From NCBI GenBank assembly GCA_946478975.1, contig CAMLEO010000141.1, positions 1 through 17,089 on the forward strand: a DNA stretch of 17,089 bases. Reading direction: 5' to 3'. Positions 15,575-17,089 of the stretch are shown here, piece after piece. This stretch comes from an uncultured Steroidobacter sp. GTDB lineage: Bacteria > Pseudomonadota > Gammaproteobacteria > Steroidobacterales > Steroidobacteraceae. The translations under genes were made by a program, and so were the position numbers. The notes under the pieces were generated by a model. It was given only the letters and a program-made list of their open reading frames with translations. It was not told the DNA's origin and ran no database searches. Every line of letters starts with the position of its first letter. Within the stretch, counting starts at the first letter, position 1.

Positions 15575-17089
15575 GCAAGCGCAAGCCCGAATTAAAGCTC
15601 GTGGAGGACACCGGGTCGGAGCTCCTCGCTGAGGATCTCGCCCCGGAGCCGCCGCCACAGCAGGGCGAGATGCCGTTCGCGCTGGTCGAAGGCCAGCCGA
15701 TGACCGAGCTGCCGCGGGATTTGTATATTCCGCCGGACGCGCTGCAGGTGTTCCTGGAAGCCTTCGAAGGCCCGCTGGACCTGCTGCTGTACCTGATCCG
15801 CAAGCAGAACCTCGACATCCTCGATATTCCGATCGCCGAGATCACGCGGCAGTACATGAAGTACATCGACGTGATGGCGGACCTGCAGCTGGAGCTCGCC
15901 GGCGAATATTTGCTGATGGCCGCGATGCTCGCGGAGATCAAGTCGCGCATGCTGCTGCCTCGTCCGCCGAGTGCGGACGGCCAGGAAGAAGACGATCCCC
16001 GCGCCGAGCTCGTCCGTCGCTTGCAGGAATACGAGCGCTTCAAGAAGGCGGCTGAAGACATCGACAAGCTCTCGCGCCTGGAGCGAGACACGATGCCTGC
16101 GTCTGCCGAGCTGCAGGAACGCAAGGTCGTCACGCTGCAGCCGGATGTCACACTCAAAGAGATGTTGAGTGCGTTCAAGGATGTGCTGGCGCGTGCTGAG
16201 AAGTTTGCGCATCACCACATCTCGCGCGAGCGCTTATCTCAGCGCGCGCGCATGTCGGAGATTTTGGATCGTCTGCAGACCCAGGCGTTCTTCGAATTCA
16301 CTCAGCTGTTCCGGCCCGAAGAAGGGCGCATGGGCGTCACGGTGACGTTCATCGCCATCCTGGAGTTGATGAAAGAAGGGCTGATCGAGATCGTTCAAGC
16401 CGAGGCTTACGCCCCGATTCACGTGCGCACGGCCCAGCGTCACTTGAAAGTCGTCGCAGCCAACGCCGCTGTTGCTGCGTCCACCGAAGCCGACGCCGAA
16501 AACGCCGCCGCGCTCGCTCAGCCTGAGCTCGAAGGCGAGAACGATCTGGATGATGAGGTGGAACTGCCTGCAGAGGCGGCTCAGGGTGAAGATGCCGTCG
16601 CGGCTCCGGCTGAAGCTGCTGTGGCTGAAGATGCTGCGCTTGAAGGCGCTCAGCGTGAAGCTGCTCAGAATGAAGCTGCTCACGTTGGAGCGGCTGAGCT
16701 TGATGATGCTCAGCATGGAGGTGCTTCGGCTGAGGCTGCTCAGTTTGAAGCTGCTGCTGCCGCGGCTACCGTTGCTGCCGATGATCTCTCCGTAACGACC
16801 CCTCCCGTCGACGTCGAGCTTCTGACTTCGGAGTCCGCCTCGCCGGTCGTCGTAACCGATGTTTCGGACGCCGAACAGCCGGCCCCCGACGTCACAGTCG
16901 CTGTCGCCGAGATTACGGAACAAGAAGTCGTCGCCGCCGGCGAGATCGCCGAACAAGATGTCACTCTCGTCGGCACTGTCGAGTCTTCCGAAACTCTCGC
17001 TCAGCCTGAAGACATCGCCGTCGAAGGCTCGCTTGCCGAAGCCGAAGCCGAAGCCGAAGCCGAAGCCGAAGCCGAAGCCGAAGCCGAAG
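15571..17089 (+). CDS. scpA: Segregation and condensation protein ScpA with long acidic C-terminal tail (3' end outside window)
   Basis: ScpA is the kleisin that bridges the SMC heads and binds ScpB. GTG 15571 overlaps the trpS stop as GTGA and the frame stays open to the window end, 506 residues. Residues 1-57 are a poorly conserved leader. The kleisin N-terminal domain starts at 58 (LQVFLEAFEGPLDLLLYLIRK, then LDIPIAEITRQYMKYI and AGEYLLMAAMLAEIKSRMLLP). A middle region holds LVRRLQEYERFKKAAE, and the winged helix that binds the SMC cap covers about 225-285 (FFEFTQLFRPEEGRMGVTVTFIAILELMKEGLIEI). From about 296 on there is no family similarity: at least 210 residues of Ala/Glu/Asp/Val-rich sequence, with pentapeptide repeats and a terminal Ala-Glu array. 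Typical ScpA has about 250-300 residues. A ribosome site is weak, consistent with coupling to trpS. scpB and rluB are expected next, outside the window. Confidence 0.93.
   Translation, partial: MSKRKPELKLVEDTGSELLAEDLAPEPPPQQGEMPFALVEGQPMTELPRDLYIPPDALQVFLEAFEGPLDLLLYLIRKQNLDILDIPIAEITRQYMKYIDVMADLQLELAGEYLLMAAMLAEIKSRMLLPRPPSADGQEEDDPRAELVRRLQEYERFKKAAEDIDKLSRLERDTMPASAELQERKVVTLQPDVTLKEMLSAFKDVLARAEKFAHHHISRERLSQRARMSEILDRLQTQAFFEFTQLFRPEEGRMGVTVTFIAILELMKEGLIEIVQAEAYAPIHVRTAQRHLKVVAANAAVAASTEADAENAAALAQPELEGENDLDDEVELPAEAAQGEDAVAAPAEAAVAEDAALEGAQREAAQNEAAHVGAAELDDAQHGGASAEAAQFEAAAAAATVAADDLSVTTPPVDVELLTSESASPVVVTDVSDAEQPAPDVTVAVAEITEQEVVAAGEIAEQDVTLVGTVESSETLAQPEDIAVEGSLAEAEAEAEAEAEAEAEAE
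16603..16752 (+). repeat. Ten degenerate 15-bp tandem repeats inside scpA
   Basis: Ten consecutive 15-nt units all start with GCT and encode pentapeptides of the form A-x-x-E-A: APAEA, AVAED, AALEG, AQREA, AQNEA, AHVGA, AELDD, AQHGG, ASAEA, AQFEA. A further related unit (AQGED) lies 9 nt upstream at 16579-16593. The best-conserved copies share GCTCAGnnTGAAGCT. Alanine is written GCT almost throughout, unlike the GCC/GCG bias of the conserved scpA core. Confidence 0.8.
17035..17089 (+). repeat. Perfect hexanucleotide array (GCCGAA)9 running off the window
   Basis: Nine exact copies of GCCGAA fill 17035-17088 and one further G begins a tenth at the last base. The array is in frame with scpA and encodes (Ala-Glu)n. 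True copy number is unknown because the sequence ends inside it. Confidence 0.95.

Noticed and set aside
16603..16752. CRISPR-like regular repetition
   Set aside because: Units are adjacent, only 15 bp, degenerate, in frame and without spacers or cas genes.
16234..16956. Minus-strand Ser/Leu-rich frame opposite the scpA tail
   Set aside because: Its periodic SxSSLS pattern is just the mirror of the 15-bp repeats; the plus-strand frame is continuous with ScpA and coupled to trpS.

Overview
The window is chromosomal, GC-rich (roughly 60-65% by eye) and densely packed with housekeeping genes. The gene set points to a gammaproteobacterium outside the enteric group: dksA-gluQ next to phaR, smc-zipA-ligA, yciB-bolA-parvulin lipoprotein, and yciO-trpS-scpA. 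Smc/ScpA is used instead of MukBEF, a PHA repressor is present, and DksA carries a long Lys/Ala/Pro tail. A relative of Xanthomonadales/Nevskiales/Steroidobacteraceae is my inference; no 16S or other decisive marker is present. I see no mobile element, CRISPR array, tRNA or rRNA.

Layout, left to right. (1) 1-2297: last codons of rpsO, a hairpin, then pnp. (2) 2382-4880, minus strand: dksA-gluQ-phaR, starting from a good -10 box with a GC-rich discriminator and meeting pnp tail to tail at a 10-bp hairpin. (3) 4881-5220: divergent spacer between dksA and smc. (4) 5221-11756, plus: smc, zipA, ligA, with zipA and ligA overlapping by 4 bp. (5) 11787-13503, minus: yciB, bolA and a parvulin-type lipoprotein; yciB/bolA overlap by 4 bp, and a 10-bp hairpin separates this group from ligA. 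(6) 13582-17089, plus: yciO, trpS and scpA. scpA overlaps trpS by 4 bp and is still open at the right edge; it is easy to miss because it has no stop inside the window.

Functional themes: RNA decay and translation (rpsO, pnp, gluQ, trpS, yciO), starvation response and carbon storage (dksA, phaR), and chromosome organisation with division and DNA repair (smc, scpA, zipA, ligA, yciB). The most notable observations are a four-cysteine [4Fe-4S]-type motif in TrpRS, a long acidic repeat-built tail on ScpA that ends in a perfect (GCCGAA)9 array at the window edge, a DksA with a histone-H1-like N-terminal extension and a two-cysteine zinc-finger remnant, and an identical 12-base promoter core in front of dksA and trpS. 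I did not find evidence for a wholly new biological system; most of the window is ordinary core genome.
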